Shown here piece by piece: positions 1 through 8,529 of a stretch of 60,243 nt of DNA. The stretch is from Hyphomonadaceae bacterium. Lineage in GTDB: Bacteria > Pseudomonadota > Alphaproteobacteria > Caulobacterales > Aquidulcibacteraceae. How positions within the stretch are numbered: the stretch's first letter is position 1; every line of letters starts with the position of its first letter. The translations under genes and the position numbers were made by a program. The stretch is from positions 1 through 60,243 of the forward strand of contig JAEUMR010000021.1 of assembly GCA_016791385.1 (NCBI GenBank), given 5' to 3'. The notes under the pieces are model-generated. The model ran no database searches and was not told the origin of the DNA. It saw only the letters and a list, made by a program, of their open reading frames with translations.

Positions 1-286
1 GTTGGGTGGGCGGTTCATTGCCCCCCGGGTTTTCCTTGTTTGGGCGGGCCGTCGGCGGGGCCTCAAAGCTCGGCTGTGCCGCCCCCCCCCCCCCGCGCTC
101 CAATAGGCGCCGCCGCACTTTGTCCCCCAGCGCGCGCACGAAAACGCGCGCCGCATCAAGTCTCTGCGCACCCGTCACAGCGATTCAATCCGCCCCCCCG
201 CAAACCGTGCGAAGATGCCTTGTCTTCTGCAGGGAGGTTGTCGGTACCAACGCCAAACAGCGCAGAGGACGCGGATTGAACGTGAA
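1..286. other. non-coding stretch, no gene recognised
   Basis: I see no credible gene here. Open frames exist on both strands, as expected at this GC content, but they are Arg/Pro/Ser-rich, lack ribosome-binding sites and match no family I know. The DNA has long C and G homopolymer runs, including about 14 C from 81 to 94, which is not coding-like. It lies upstream of the structured-RNA candidate at 287-502. Confidence 0.5.
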
Positions 287-502
287 GGAGCGTGAAAGCG
301 GCGACGCTGGAACGCTCCAGTTTCGAGGAGGATGAAACTCGAAAGCACCGACGGGAAAGTGCGAACGTCGAACGGGTTCGCACTTGTTGGCCCCCCGCCG
401 CACGTCGACCGGGAACGTCGAGCACGGCGCTAAGAGATCGCCGGGCCCCCAGCGTCGCAGGACTGGCCGCACTGCAAAGTGCGCACGAGGGAGGAGACCT
501 CG
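287..502 (+). ncRNA. candidate structured RNA of unknown family
   Basis: Perfect complementary segments cluster here. A 10-bp long-range helix joins 301-310 to 449-458. It encloses three stem-loops: 321-327/338-344 (7 bp), 357-366/376-385 (10 bp, 9-nt loop), and a stacked arm 396-400/425-429 plus 405-409/417-421. Downstream lie 468-473/478-483, closed by a GCAA (GNRA) tetraloop, and 486-490/498-502. The segment 287-293/312-318 (7 bp) would form a pseudoknot with the long helix, or an alternative fold. Several loops are purine-rich on the plus strand, which is why I orient it this way. I could not match it to RNase P, tmRNA, SRP or 6S RNA: the conserved core sequences of RNase P and the tmRNA tag region are not visible. 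Being an RNA gene is inference from these pairings only. Confidence 0.35.
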
Positions 503-717
503 CCAGCCCCCTGTCTTATCAACGTATGGCCACCCGCGATCACACCAACGCCCCAGGCTCGCGCCGGACGCAAAGACAATCCGCGCGAGGGCGCGCTTCG
601 GCACACCCCACGCACTACCTTTCCTGAGCGCTCCGCCGGAGCGCGCCCCCGCGCTCCCGATGGAGCCAAGTGAAACGCAAACCCGGAAGCGCGCAGCGCT
701 GTCCGGCCTGACCCGCT
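503..717. other. non-coding stretch between RNA candidate and SDR gene
   Basis: No convincing reading frame. The one clear element is a perfect 7-bp hairpin, 628-634/638-644 (GCGCTCC paired with GGAGCGC), without a T tract. It could end the upstream transcript or belong to the leader of the dehydrogenase gene. Confidence 0.4.
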
Positions 718-747
718 TTGACAAGCGCCGCCTTCGCGCGCCAAGTC
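718..747 (+). promoter_or_regulatory. putative promoter of the 794 dehydrogenase gene
   Basis: TTGACA at 718-723 is a perfect -35. GCCAAGTC at 740-747 resembles the Caulobacter housekeeping -10 (GCTANAWC, six of eight). The start codon follows about 46 nt later. This is a sequence match only. Confidence 0.3.
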
Positions 748-793
748 AGGCAAAAGCGGCGCGACGATGTTGCCGCAGCGTTAGGAGGAAGCC

Positions 794-1564
794 TTGAAAG
801 ATCTCTTCTCCCTGAAGGGCCGCGTTGCGCTGATCACCGGCGGGTCGCGCGGCATCGGCAAGATGATCGCCGAAGGCTTCCTGCACCAAGGCGCCAAGGT
901 CTACATCGCCGCGCGCAAGGGCTCGGCGCTCGATGAGACCGCCGCTGAGCTCTCCAAGCTCGGCCCGTGCGTCGCCATCAACGCAGACGCCTCCGGCGCT
1001 GACGGCGCCAAGGCGATGGCCGAAGCCTTCCTCAAGCACGAATCCACGCTCGACATTCTGGTCAACAATGCCGGCGCGGCCTGGGGCGCGCCGTTCGATG
1101 AATTTCCCGAAGCCGGTTGGGACAAGGTCGTCGACCTCAACATGAAGACGCCGTTCTTCCTCACCCAAGCGCTGCACGGCGCGCTCAAGGCCGGCGCCGC
1201 GAAAGGCCATCTCGCCAAGGTGATCAACATCGCCTCGATCGACGGCATCTCGGTGAATATGGGCGAGACCTATTCCTACGCCGCCTCGAAAGCGGGCGTC
1301 ATTCACCTGACCAAGCGCATGGCCATGCGCCTGATCAGCGACGGCATCGCCGTCTCCGCTATCGCGCCGGGCGCCTTCGCCTCCGACATGAACCGCATGG
1401 CGCGTGATCACGGCGACATGGTCGCCCAAGCAATCCCGGCCAAGCGCATCGGCACGACTGAAGACATGGCCGGCGCTGCGATCTATCTCGCCTCGCGCGC
1501 GGGCGATTACGTCGTCGGCTCGACGCTGATCGTCGATGGCGGCGTGACCTACATGCGTTCGTAA
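794..1564 (+). CDS. SDR family NAD(P)-dependent oxidoreductase
   Basis: A classical short-chain dehydrogenase/reductase of 256 residues, predicted cytoplasmic. The Rossmann cofactor motif TGGSRGIG is at 15-22, NNAG at 91-94, the catalytic serine near S148 and the YxxxK pair at Y162/K166. The C-terminus ends with the usual ADYVVG-like loop and IVDGG. The start is TTG, supported by a strong AGGAGG ribosome site at 783-788. The substrate cannot be read from sequence; the family includes gluconate dehydrogenases and 3-oxoacyl reductases. It converges on smc with a 6-bp gap, so it is a separate transcription unit. Confidence 0.9.
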   Translation: MKDLFSLKGRVALITGGSRGIGKMIAEGFLHQGAKVYIAARKGSALDETAAELSKLGPCVAINADASGADGAKAMAEAFLKHESTLDILVNNAGAAWGAPFDEFPEAGWDKVVDLNMKTPFFLTQALHGALKAGAAKGHLAKVINIASIDGISVNMGETYSYAASKAGVIHLTKRMAMRLISDGIAVSAIAPGAFASDMNRMARDHGDMVAQAIPAKRIGTTEDMAGAAIYLASRAGDYVVGSTLIVDGGVTYMRS

Positions 1565-1570
1565 GCGGCG

Positions 1571-4500
1571 CTACTCCGCCGCCATCGCCTGGGCGCGGCC
1601 GAGATCGACGCTGACCAATTGCGACAGGCCTTGCTCGGGCATGGTCACGCCATAGAGCCGATCCATCCGCGACATCGTCACCGGGTTGTGAGTGATGACG
1701 ATGAAGCGCGTGGTCGTCAGCCGCTTCATCTCTTCGAGCATGCGGCAGAAGCGGTCGACATTGGCGTCATCGAGCGGGGCGTCGACTTCGTCCAGGACGC
1801 ACAGCGGCGCCGGGTTGGCCAGGAACACGGCGAAGATCAGCGCCGTTGCAGTCAGCGCCTGTTCGCCGCCTGAAAGCAGCGAGAGATTGGTCAGCCGCTT
1901 GCCCGGCGGCTGCGCGAAGATTTCCAGTCCCGCCTCAAGCGGATCCTCGCTCTCGGACAGCTTCAACGCCGCCTGGCCACCCTCGAACAAGGTCGCGAAC
2001 AATTGCGCGAAATGCGCATCGACTTGCTCGAACGCCTTCAGCAGCCGCGCGCGGCCTTCATTGTTCAGCGTGGTGATGGCGCGGCGCAGCTTGGCGACGC
2101 CCTGGGCGACATCGTCCTTCTCGGCGCTCAGCGTGTCGATGCGTGCTTGCGCTTCCTCAAGCTCCTCGTGCGCGCGCAGATTGACCGGGCCTGCCGCTTC
2201 GCGCTCGGCCTTCAGCCGCTCCACCCGCCGTTCGATGTCGCTAATCGGCGCAGAGCCCAGCGGTCCGTTGAGCAGGGGGCCGGCCAATTCGGCCAGCGCA
2301 TCCGGCTCGGCATTGGCCTGCTCGCGCGCGGCGGTGGCGACATCGTCCACGCGCGCCGCCGCCGCCATCGCGTGCGCTTCAGCGCTGGCGCGGCGCTCGC
2401 GCATCGCCGCATGGGCTTGCTCGGCGCTGCGCGCGGCATCGGACGCCTCACGCGCCGCCGCCTCCGCGCGCGCAACCGCATCGCTGGCGTCGGCGCTCCG
2501 GCGCTCGGCCGCGCTCGCCTCGTCCAGCAGAGCTTCAAGCTTGGCGCGCGCTTCCGAAGGCGCGGCCTTCGCCGCCTCGCGCCGCGCTTCGATCGCGTTG
2601 AGTTCGGCGTCCAGCTGCGCCAGCCGCGCATCGGCATCGGCGATGCGTGCGCGCCAGCCGCCCATATCCGCGGCGACGCCCGCGCGGCGCGCATCGCGCT
2701 GAGCCTTGTCGCGCACCAGCGATTGCGCCGCCGCGCTCGCCTCGGCCGCCGCCGCGCGTGCGGCTTCGACCACCGCGCGGGCCGCCTGCAACGCGGTTTC
2801 ATCGACCGGCGTTGCGCCCTCGCTCGCAACATTCGCCGCGCTGCCAGCTGCGGCTTGCGCCTCGGCGATCTCGGCACGCAGCGTCTGCGCTTGCGTATCG
2901 AGATCGGCTTGACGCTCGGCGTTGCGCACGCGTTCCGCTTCGAGCCGCTCCGCCTCGCGCGCTGCGTTGGCCTCGGCGGCGGCGAGCTTGGGCGCATCGG
3001 CGCGCAGCGCGCGCACGCGCTGATCGAGCGCTTGACGCTCCGCCTTGGCGGCGTCCCAGGCGCGCTTGGCCTGCGCCAAATGTTGCTCGGCGCCGCTCAA
3101 TTCCGTGCGCGCAGCAGCGAGGCGATTCCTGTGTTCGAGCTTCACCGCCGCTGGCTGGGGCGCATCGGCGCGGCGGACGAAGCCGTCCCAGCGCCACAGA
3201 TCGCCCTCGCGCGAAACCAGCCGCGCGCCCGGCGTCAGATGCCGCGCCAGCGCTGCGCCCTCGCGCGCATCGACAACGCCAACCAGCGCCAGCCGCGCCG
3301 CCAGTTGCGGCGGCGCCTTCACGAACTTGGCCAGCGGCTCGGCGCCCGCGGGCAAAGCGGAAGCGGGCGCATCGGCGCCGCCCCAGCGCGCCGGCGCTTC
3401 GGCGTTGACGGAGGCGTCGAGATCATCACCAAGCGCTGCGGCGATCGCGCGTTCATAGCCGCGCTTCACATCGAGCGAATCCAGCACCGGCGGAAACTTC
3501 GCCGCCTCGGGCGGAGCGAGCTTCTCAAGCGCGCGCACCTCGGCTTGCAGCGCGTTGAACGCGCGCTCCGCCTCGCGATGGGCGCTCCACGCCGCCTCAT
3601 CGGCGGCGCTCGCCTGCGCGAACGCAGTCTCGGCGCCCGCCAATTCCGCCTTCAGCGCCGTTGCACGCTCGGCTGCTTGGGCAGCCTCCGCGCGCGCCGC
3701 TTCGATACGCGTGGTCAGTGCGTTCGCCTTCGGCAGCGCAGCGGCTTGCGCCTCCAGCGCGCGCTTGCGCTCGCCGAGCCGTTGCAGCCGCACGCGCGCG
3801 GCGTTGGCCGCATCGCTCAGCGCCTGTGCTCGCGCGCGTTGCGCGGCGGCGTTGGCGCTCAAGGTCTCAAGCTTGGCTTCGGCCTCGGCGCGGCGCGCGG
3901 CGGCTTCATCGCGCGCGGCGATGGCGGCCTTGAGCGCGGCTTCCGCTTCAGCGCCGTCACCTGGGCCAAGCGTTTGCGCTTCGCCTTCGAGCCGCGCCAG
4001 CGCCGCTTGCGCATCGTGCTTCAGCGCCGCCAGCCGGGCGGCCTCATCGCGGGCGCGCTGAGCGTCGGCGGTGCAGCGTTCGATCACGCTCTCGGCCTCG
4101 GCCAGATCGCGCTCCAGCCCCACGCGCACGCCTTCGAAGCGGCGCAACACGGCGGCGGCGATCATTTCCTGCTCGCGCAACGGGCCCAGCGCTTCGCGCG
4201 CTTCGTTCGCCGCGCGCTCGGCCGCGCTGGCATCGGCGGCGGCTTGCGCCACCGCGCGCTCAGCTTCGCGCAGGAAGCCTTGCGCCTCCGCTGCGCGCTC
4301 ACGCGCGTCGTTCCAGCGCCGGTGCAGCAGCAGCGCTTCGGTCTCGCGCAGCGTCTGCGCCAAGCCGCGATAGCGCTCGGCCTGGCGCGCCTGCTTGCGC
4401 AAGCTCGCGGCCTGACTCTCGATCTCAGCCAACACCTCGTCGAGGCGCGTCAGATTGGTCTCCGCCGCCTTGAGCTTCAAATCCGCTTCGTGCCGGCGCG

Positions 4501-5023
4501 CATGCAGGCCGGCGATGCCGGCGGCGTCTTCGAGAATGCGGCGGCGATTTTCAGGTTTGGCGGCGATCAGTTCGCTGACCTGTCCCTGCCGCACCAACGC
4601 CGGCGAATTGGCGCCAGTCGCGGCGTCGGCGAACAACAGCTGCACGTCCTTGGCGCGCACCTCCTTGCCGTTGATGCGATAGGTCGAGCCAAGACCGCGG
4701 CGGATGCGGCGCGAGACTTCGAGTACGTCCTCGGCGTTGAAGGGCGCTGGCGCGCGTCCGCGCGCATCGCTGAGCACAAGGGTGACTTCGGCGAACTCGC
4801 GGGCAGGGCGCCCGGCGCTGCCGGCGAAGATCACATCGTCCATGTCGGCCGCGCGCATGGACTTGGCGCTGGTCGCGCCCATCACCCAGCGCACGGCTTC
4901 GAGCAGGTTGGACTTGCCGCAGCCGTTGGGGCCGACAACGCCGGTCAGACCGTGTTCGATCGGCGCGCGCGCGCCGTCGGCAAAGCTCTTGAACCCAAGG
5001 AGGCGCAGCTCGGTGATATGCAC
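1571..5023 (-). CDS. smc: chromosome segregation protein SMC
   Basis: The ATPase of the bacterial condensin complex (SMC-ScpAB), which organises and segregates the chromosome. It has 1150 residues, the usual size. Walker A GPNGCGKSN is at 31-39. Long Ala/Glu/Arg-rich coiled coils surround a hinge at about 500-640. The ABC signature LSGGEQ is at about 1050 and Walker B LCVLDEVD at about 1074. It follows the dsbA-like gene by 21 bp on the same strand, with the dciA-like gene further upstream, so the three probably form one operon. A 1441-codon open frame lies antisense across it, a by-product of its extreme GC bias. Confidence 0.97.
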   Translation of the reverse strand: MHITELRLLGFKSFADGARAPIEHGLTGVVGPNGCGKSNLLEAVRWVMGATSAKSMRAADMDDVIFAGSAGRPAREFAEVTLVLSDARGRAPAPFNAEDVLEVSRRIRRGLGSTYRINGKEVRAKDVQLLFADAATGANSPALVRQGQVSELIAAKPENRRRILEDAAGIAGLHARRHEADLKLKAAETNLTRLDEVLAEIESQAASLRKQARQAERYRGLAQTLRETEALLLHRRWNDARERAAEAQGFLREAERAVAQAAADASAAERAANEAREALGPLREQEMIAAAVLRRFEGVRVGLERDLAEAESVIERCTADAQRARDEAARLAALKHDAQAALARLEGEAQTLGPGDGAEAEAALKAAIAARDEAAARRAEAEAKLETLSANAAAQRARAQALSDAANAARVRLQRLGERKRALEAQAAALPKANALTTRIEAARAEAAQAAERATALKAELAGAETAFAQASAADEAAWSAHREAERAFNALQAEVRALEKLAPPEAAKFPPVLDSLDVKRGYERAIAAALGDDLDASVNAEAPARWGGADAPASALPAGAEPLAKFVKAPPQLAARLALVGVVDAREGAALARHLTPGARLVSREGDLWRWDGFVRRADAPQPAAVKLEHRNRLAAARTELSGAEQHLAQAKRAWDAAKAERQALDQRVRALRADAPKLAAAEANAAREAERLEAERVRNAERQADLDTQAQTLRAEIAEAQAAAGSAANVASEGATPVDETALQAARAVVEAARAAAAEASAAAQSLVRDKAQRDARRAGVAADMGGWRARIADADARLAQLDAELNAIEARREAAKAAPSEARAKLEALLDEASAAERRSADASDAVARAEAAAREASDAARSAEQAHAAMRERRASAEAHAMAAAARVDDVATAAREQANAEPDALAELAGPLLNGPLGSAPISDIERRVERLKAEREAAGPVNLRAHEELEEAQARIDTLSAEKDDVAQGVAKLRRAITTLNNEGRARLLKAFEQVDAHFAQLFATLFEGGQAALKLSESEDPLEAGLEIFAQPPGKRLTNLSLLSGGEQALTATALIFAVFLANPAPLCVLDEVDAPLDDANVDRFCRMLEEMKRLTTTRFIVITHNPVTMSRMDRLYGVTMPEQGLSQLVSVDLGRAQAMAAE

Positions 5024-5044
5024 GGCGGGCTGCGCGTCCTCGCG

Positions 5045-5695
5045 TTAGTTGTGCTCGGCCAGAGCCGCGTCGAGGATGCGCGTCAGGCCTTCCGGCGTGA
5101 CGAACGCAGGATCATCGACTTTTTGACCGTTGATGACGAAGGTCGGCGTGCCGGTGATCTGGAAGTCGCGGTCGCCGGCTTCGACGACGCGGCGGATGCG
5201 CTCGGCGCCGGCTTCATCGGTGATGCACTGCATCACTTGATCCTGTGTGAGGCCGGCGGCGGCGCCGATCTCGACCAGCTTGGCGCGCACGCCTTCCATC
5301 GTGCCGGTGGCGAACATGGCGTGCTGCTGGCGATAGATCTCGCCGAGACGGGTGAAATATTGCTCGTTGCTGGCCCCGCCGCAGCGCGCGACCTGGAATG
5401 CCGCCACCGCAACCGGCGCCGGCGCAGTCGGGTACTCGCGATAGACGAAGCGCACCTTGCCGGTGTCGATGTAATTGGTTTTCAGCGTCTCCCAGACGGT
5501 CTCGTGGAAGTGCGCGCAGTGCGGGCAGGTGGACGAGGCGTACTCGATCAGCGTCAGCGGCGCGTTGGCTTGGCCAAGCACCATGTCGTCGGCGGAGACC
5601 GCGCCATTGGACGAGCCGCCACACGCGGCGAGCGCGCCAGCGGCGGCGAGAGCGGTTGCGCCCAAAAGAAGAGTACGGCGCCGAATGGCGGACAT
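5045..5695 (-). CDS. DsbA-family thiol:disulfide oxidoreductase
   Basis: A thioredoxin-fold protein of the DsbA/DSBA-like group, exported to the periplasm. The start at 5695 is chosen over an upstream ATG because GGAGG precedes it at good spacing. The N-terminus has consecutive arginines (IRRRTLLLG), a hydrophobic stretch and a lipobox-like LAAC, so it may be a Tat-type or lipoprotein signal. The active site CPHC follows the first beta strand (YASSTCPHCAHFHE), and a cis-proline segment TPTFVING lies near the C-terminus. It sits between the dciA-like gene and smc in the same orientation. Such proteins often act on disulfides of envelope proteins; the partner is unknown. Confidence 0.85.
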   Translation of the reverse strand: MSAIRRRTLLLGATALAAAGALAACGGSSNGAVSADDMVLGQANAPLTLIEYASSTCPHCAHFHETVWETLKTNYIDTGKVRFVYREYPTAPAPVAVAAFQVARCGGASNEQYFTRLGEIYRQQHAMFATGTMEGVRAKLVEIGAAAGLTQDQVMQCITDEAGAERIRRVVEAGDRDFQITGTPTFVINGQKVDDPAFVTPEGLTRILDAALAEHN

Positions 5696-5751
5696 GCAGG
5701 AACCTCCAGATACGGCGGGAGGCATAGAATTTTTTCGCGGCGAGGGAAACC

Positions 5752-6315
5752 TCAGCCCTGCTTGACCGCGCGCCCTAGCCGCATCAGCGCCGATTTCAGG
5801 CCGGGGTCGCCGACCGGGTCAAGCGCTTGCGCCAGGGCGGTCTCCTCGGCGGGGGTTAACGCCCGCTTCAAGGGACGCAAATTGCTGCTGCGCTTGAACG
5901 CGGCGGTGCGCTGCTCGATGCGGACCGACTTGACCTTGGCCCCAGCCACCTTGAGCCGCTCGATCAGCAGCGGGGTCTGCTGCTGCAGGAAGGGGGCGAG
6001 CGCGCCCGGAACGGATATGGTGAGCACCCCGGCGGCGAGCTTCTCGGGCGTGGCGCGGGCAAAGCTCTCGCCGACCAGATCGGCCCAGCGCCGCTTCAGC
6101 TCGGAAAGGCCGAGCCCGGTTTCCTTCAGCAGCGGGCGCAGCACCGCGGTCAGCGCCTTGTTGGCGGCGGGAGCAGGGGCGATCGGCTTGCGGCCACGAT
6201 TGGCGGAAAGGGCTTGCGCGGCGCGCGCCTCCGCCCGCGGATCGAGGCGCGCGGCGTTTGCCGGACGGAAGCGGTCACGCAGAGACATGGACCGTGCAGC
6301 GAATCGAAAAGCCAT
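5752..6315 (-). CDS. DUF721 (DciA-like) protein
   Basis: A DUF721-family protein of about 187 residues. Family members related to DciA load the replicative helicase DnaB in bacteria without DnaC. The conserved region includes RRWADLVGESFARAT and the hydrophobic FLQQQTPLLIERL segment. The start is uncertain: ATG at 6315 is used, but 6339 and 6288 are also in frame and none has a strong ribosome site. If 6339 is used, its ATG overlaps the mutY ATG on the other strand (shared CATG). It probably leads the operon with the dsbA-like gene and smc. Confidence 0.75.
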   Translation of the reverse strand: MAFRFAARSMSLRDRFRPANAARLDPRAEARAAQALSANRGRKPIAPAPAANKALTAVLRPLLKETGLGLSELKRRWADLVGESFARATPEKLAAGVLTISVPGALAPFLQQQTPLLIERLKVAGAKVKSVRIEQRTAAFKRSSNLRPLKRALTPAEETALAQALDPVGDPGLKSALMRLGRAVKQG

Positions 6316-6337
6316 GAAGAAAGGGTAAAGACACCCC

Positions 6338-7393
6338 ATGCCCGCGCTTGCCCGCCGCCGCCCTCCGCCTGTGGATAAGTTATCCACGACTCGGGATAAC
6401 CTCCGGAAATTATTGCTGTCCTGGTACGACCAAAACGGCCGCGAAATGCCCTGGCGCGTGCGCAATGGCCGCGCCGATGCTTACCGGGTGTGGCTGTCCG
6501 AAGTGATGTTGCAGCAGACGACGGTCGCCGCCGTCGGCCCGTATTTCAGCCGATTCCTTGAGCGCTGGCCCGATGTCGCCGCGCTGGCGGCAGCGCCGCG
6601 GGACGATCTGCTCGGGGCCTGGGCCGGGCTCGGCTATTACTCGCGCGCCCGCAATTTGCACGCGGCGGCGCAGTTGTTGGCGGCAAATGGGCTGCCGCAA
6701 GACGAGGCCGGGTGGCGGGCGCTCCCGGGCGTCGGCGCCTACACTGCCGCCGCGATCGCCGCGATTGCGCTCGACCAGCCCGCCAATGTCGTCGACGGCA
6801 ATGTCGAACGGGTGATGGCGCGGCTCTATGCGGTGGAGGCGCCGCTGCCGCAGGCGAAGGCGGAGCTGCGCGAACGTGCGGGCGCGCTGGTGACGGCGCA
6901 GCGTCCCGGCGACTGGGCGCAGGCGCTGATGGATCTGGGCGCGACTTTGTGCACGCCGAAAGCGCCGAAATGCGATGCGTGCCCGTGGCGCAAGGCGTGC
7001 GCCGCTTATGCGGGCGGGGCGCCGGAAAGCTATCCGCGCCGCGCAGCCAAGGCCGAGCGGCCGCAGCGTTATGGCGTCGCCTATCGCATCGAGCGCGAGG
7101 GCGCGCTGTGGCTGGTGCGCCGGCCCGATGCCGGGCTGCTCGGCGGCATGGCGGCGCTGCCGACGACCGAATGGCGCGGCAAGAAATGGACGCGCGCCGA
7201 AGCGCTGCAGCAAGCGCCAGCCGAAGCCGGCTGGAAGAAGGTGGGCGCGGTCGCCCACGTGTTCACGCACTTCGCGCTTGCGCTTGATGTCTATGCGGCG
7301 GACGCAGAACCGAGCGGCGAAGGCTGGTGGGGCGAGGCGAACGTGCTGCCGACCGTGTTCAAGAAAGCTGCGCACACAGGGAGGAAGGGATGA
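6338..7393 (+). CDS. mutY: A/G-specific adenine glycosylase MutY
   Basis: Removes adenine mispaired with 8-oxoguanine in base-excision repair. All expected elements of a 351-residue MutY are visible: catalytic Glu in SEVMLQQT (E55), helix-hairpin-helix LPGVGAYTAAAI at 129-140, catalytic Asp in VVDGNVERV (D153), and the 4Fe-4S ligands C205, C212, C215 and C221 (C-x6-C-x2-C-x5-C). A C-terminal NUDIX-like 8-oxoG recognition domain follows. It is transcribed divergently from the dciA-like gene. Its stop overlaps the next gene's start (ATGA), so the two are coupled. Confidence 0.96.
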   Translation: MPALARRRPPPVDKLSTTRDNLRKLLLSWYDQNGREMPWRVRNGRADAYRVWLSEVMLQQTTVAAVGPYFSRFLERWPDVAALAAAPRDDLLGAWAGLGYYSRARNLHAAAQLLAANGLPQDEAGWRALPGVGAYTAAAIAAIALDQPANVVDGNVERVMARLYAVEAPLPQAKAELRERAGALVTAQRPGDWAQALMDLGATLCTPKAPKCDACPWRKACAAYAGGAPESYPRRAAKAERPQRYGVAYRIEREGALWLVRRPDAGLLGGMAALPTTEWRGKKWTRAEALQQAPAEAGWKKVGAVAHVFTHFALALDVYAADAEPSGEGWWGEANVLPTVFKKAAHTGRKG

Positions 7394-7869
7394 CCGAGCG
7401 CTTCGAAGGCGGCTGTTCGTGCGGGCAGGTGCGTTACCAGCTTACATCGCGGCCGATGTTCACCCATTGCTGCCACTGCCTCGATTGCCAGAACCAGACC
7501 GGCTCGGCCTTTGCCATCAACGCGCTGATCGAAACCGCGCGCATCGACATGCTTGCGGGCGAGCCGCACAAGGTCGAGATGCCGAGCCCGAGCGGACGCG
7601 GGCACGACATCGATCGCTGCCCAAAATGCGAAGTGGCGCTGTGGAGCGATTACGGGCGGCGCCCATACTTGCGCTTCGTTCGAGTCGCCACGCTCGACCA
7701 GCCGCATGCGATCGAGCCGGACGTGCACATTTTCACGCGCAGCAAAGTCCCGTGGGTGCGTCTGCCGGAGGGCGCGCGCGCTTTCGATGTGTTCTACGAT
7801 ATGAAAGCCGAATGGCCTGCAGAGAGCATGGCGCGGCGCGACGCGGCCTCCGCAAGCGCCAAGGCCTGA
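7390..7869 (+). CDS. GFA (glutathione-dependent formaldehyde-activating)-family protein
   Basis: A 159-residue zinc-binding protein of the GFA/CENP-V fold. Cysteines are arranged as in the family: CSC at 9-11, HCCHCLDC at 27-33, and CPKC in the middle of the protein. Named members bind glutathione-formaldehyde adducts, but most members have no proven activity, so I claim only the fold. The start overlaps the mutY stop in ATGA, showing translational coupling. A GC-rich hairpin follows the stop codon. Confidence 0.85.
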   Translation: MTERFEGGCSCGQVRYQLTSRPMFTHCCHCLDCQNQTGSAFAINALIETARIDMLAGEPHKVEMPSPSGRGHDIDRCPKCEVALWSDYGRRPYLRFVRVATLDQPHAIEPDVHIFTRSKVPWVRLPEGARAFDVFYDMKAEWPAESMARRDAASASAKA

Positions 7870-7877
7870 GCGCGCGA

Positions 7878-7907
7878 AGGGCGCGGACGCTTGCGCCCCC
7901 GCGCCCT
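7878..7907 (+). terminator. hairpin after GFA gene, possible terminator
   Basis: A perfect 9-bp stem (7878-7886 with 7899-7907) with a 12-nt loop starts 8 bp after the stop. No T tract follows, so termination is uncertain. Confidence 0.3.
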
Positions 7908-7930
7908 AACGCCGGTGATCGCCGCTTAGC

Positions 7931-8038
7931 TCAAGCGAGGATCAACGCGGCCTGGCTTAAACTGGCCACCGCGGCAGGAAGGACAAACGCGGCGGCCAGG
8001 ACCAGGGTCGTGAACTTGGTGGCGAAAGTGGCGGTCAT
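7931..8038 (-). CDS. small hydrophobic peptide, 35 residues
   Basis: A short frame starting at ATG 8038 with GGAG six bases upstream. The product is a single hydrophobic helix (TLVLAAAFVLPAAVASLSQAAL), so it would be a membrane peptide or a bare signal sequence. I do not recognise a family. It lies between two plus-strand units and antisense to both. Its reality rests on the ribosome site and composition alone. Confidence 0.35.
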   Translation of the reverse strand: MTATFATKFTTLVLAAAFVLPAAVASLSQAALILA

Positions 8039-8336
8039 GAGGGGCTCCCGTGTTCGATGGGGAGACCGTAGTGAGCGGGCGCTAGGCGCGCGGTGACGCT
8101 GGTCACGCTCGAAATCGGCGCCCAATCATGGAACGAAGCAGCGCTCGGCGCGTTGACCATGCGCCGGGCCGCCTCCCCCCGCCCAGCCCGGCACGCAGCA
8201 CTACAAAAACGGCCCCGGCCACCCGGGGCCGTTTTTTCAGATGCGGATTATCCCAGACGGCATAGGCCGCCGGTCCAGATTGCCGCACATTGCCGCCGCG
8301 CGCAGATTTCCCCCCGCCTGAGGGAGGGAACGGCCA
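8039..8336. other. intergenic region with an orphan bidirectional terminator
   Basis: No protein gene is supported here. The main content is the strong 14-bp hairpin with T tracts on both strands at 8205-8236. No plus-strand gene lies between it and the GFA gene 340 bp upstream, so a small transcript could end at it. Confidence 0.4.
8205..8236 (+). terminator. strong bidirectional rho-independent terminator
   Basis: AAAAACGGCCCCGG (8205-8218) pairs perfectly with 8223-8236 around a CCAC loop, followed by a run of T. It reads as an intrinsic terminator on both strands. Confidence 0.8.
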
Positions 8337-8519
8337 ATGGCGATCAAAGCCTACGTTCACAAGTTGAACGTCGTTCGCTTCCAAGTGCTGCTGGACCGCG
8401 AAAGCGATCCGGAAAAGCGCAACACGCTCTCGCAATTGCTGGAAGAAGAGATCGCGCTCCTCACCGCCGCCGCGCGCGCCGAGGGCGAAGGTGAAGTACG
8501 CATCCAGCCGTTCAAGTGA
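8337..8519 (+). CDS. conserved-looking small protein, 60 residues
   Basis: A 60-residue soluble protein with an N-terminal basic part and an acidic helical part (LSQLLEEEIALL). GAGGGAGGG lies just upstream of the ATG, a strong ribosome site, and codon use is like the neighbours, so it is very probably real. I do not recognise a characterised family and assign no function. It starts 100 bp after the terminator at 8205-8236 and converges on the aminopeptidase gene. Confidence 0.7.
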   Translation: MAIKAYVHKLNVVRFQVLLDRESDPEKRNTLSQLLEEEIALLTAAARAEGEGEVRIQPFK

Positions 8520-8529
8520 ACCCGCGCAA

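Noticed and set aside
287-502. RNase P RNA or tmRNA identity for the structured element
   Set aside because: I looked for the RNase P conserved core (GGAAAGTCC, ACAGAA-type) and for tmRNA tag and acceptor patterns on both strands and found none.
185-797. Several 100-180-codon frames on both strands in the first 800 bp
   Set aside because: No ribosome sites, Arg/Pro/Ser bias and no motif; they overlap strong RNA-like helices.
2003-6328. A 1441-codon open frame antisense to smc and beyond
   Set aside because: Composition is Arg/Gly/Leu-rich without any family motif; it is the antisense reading of smc and its neighbours, and crosses several real genes.
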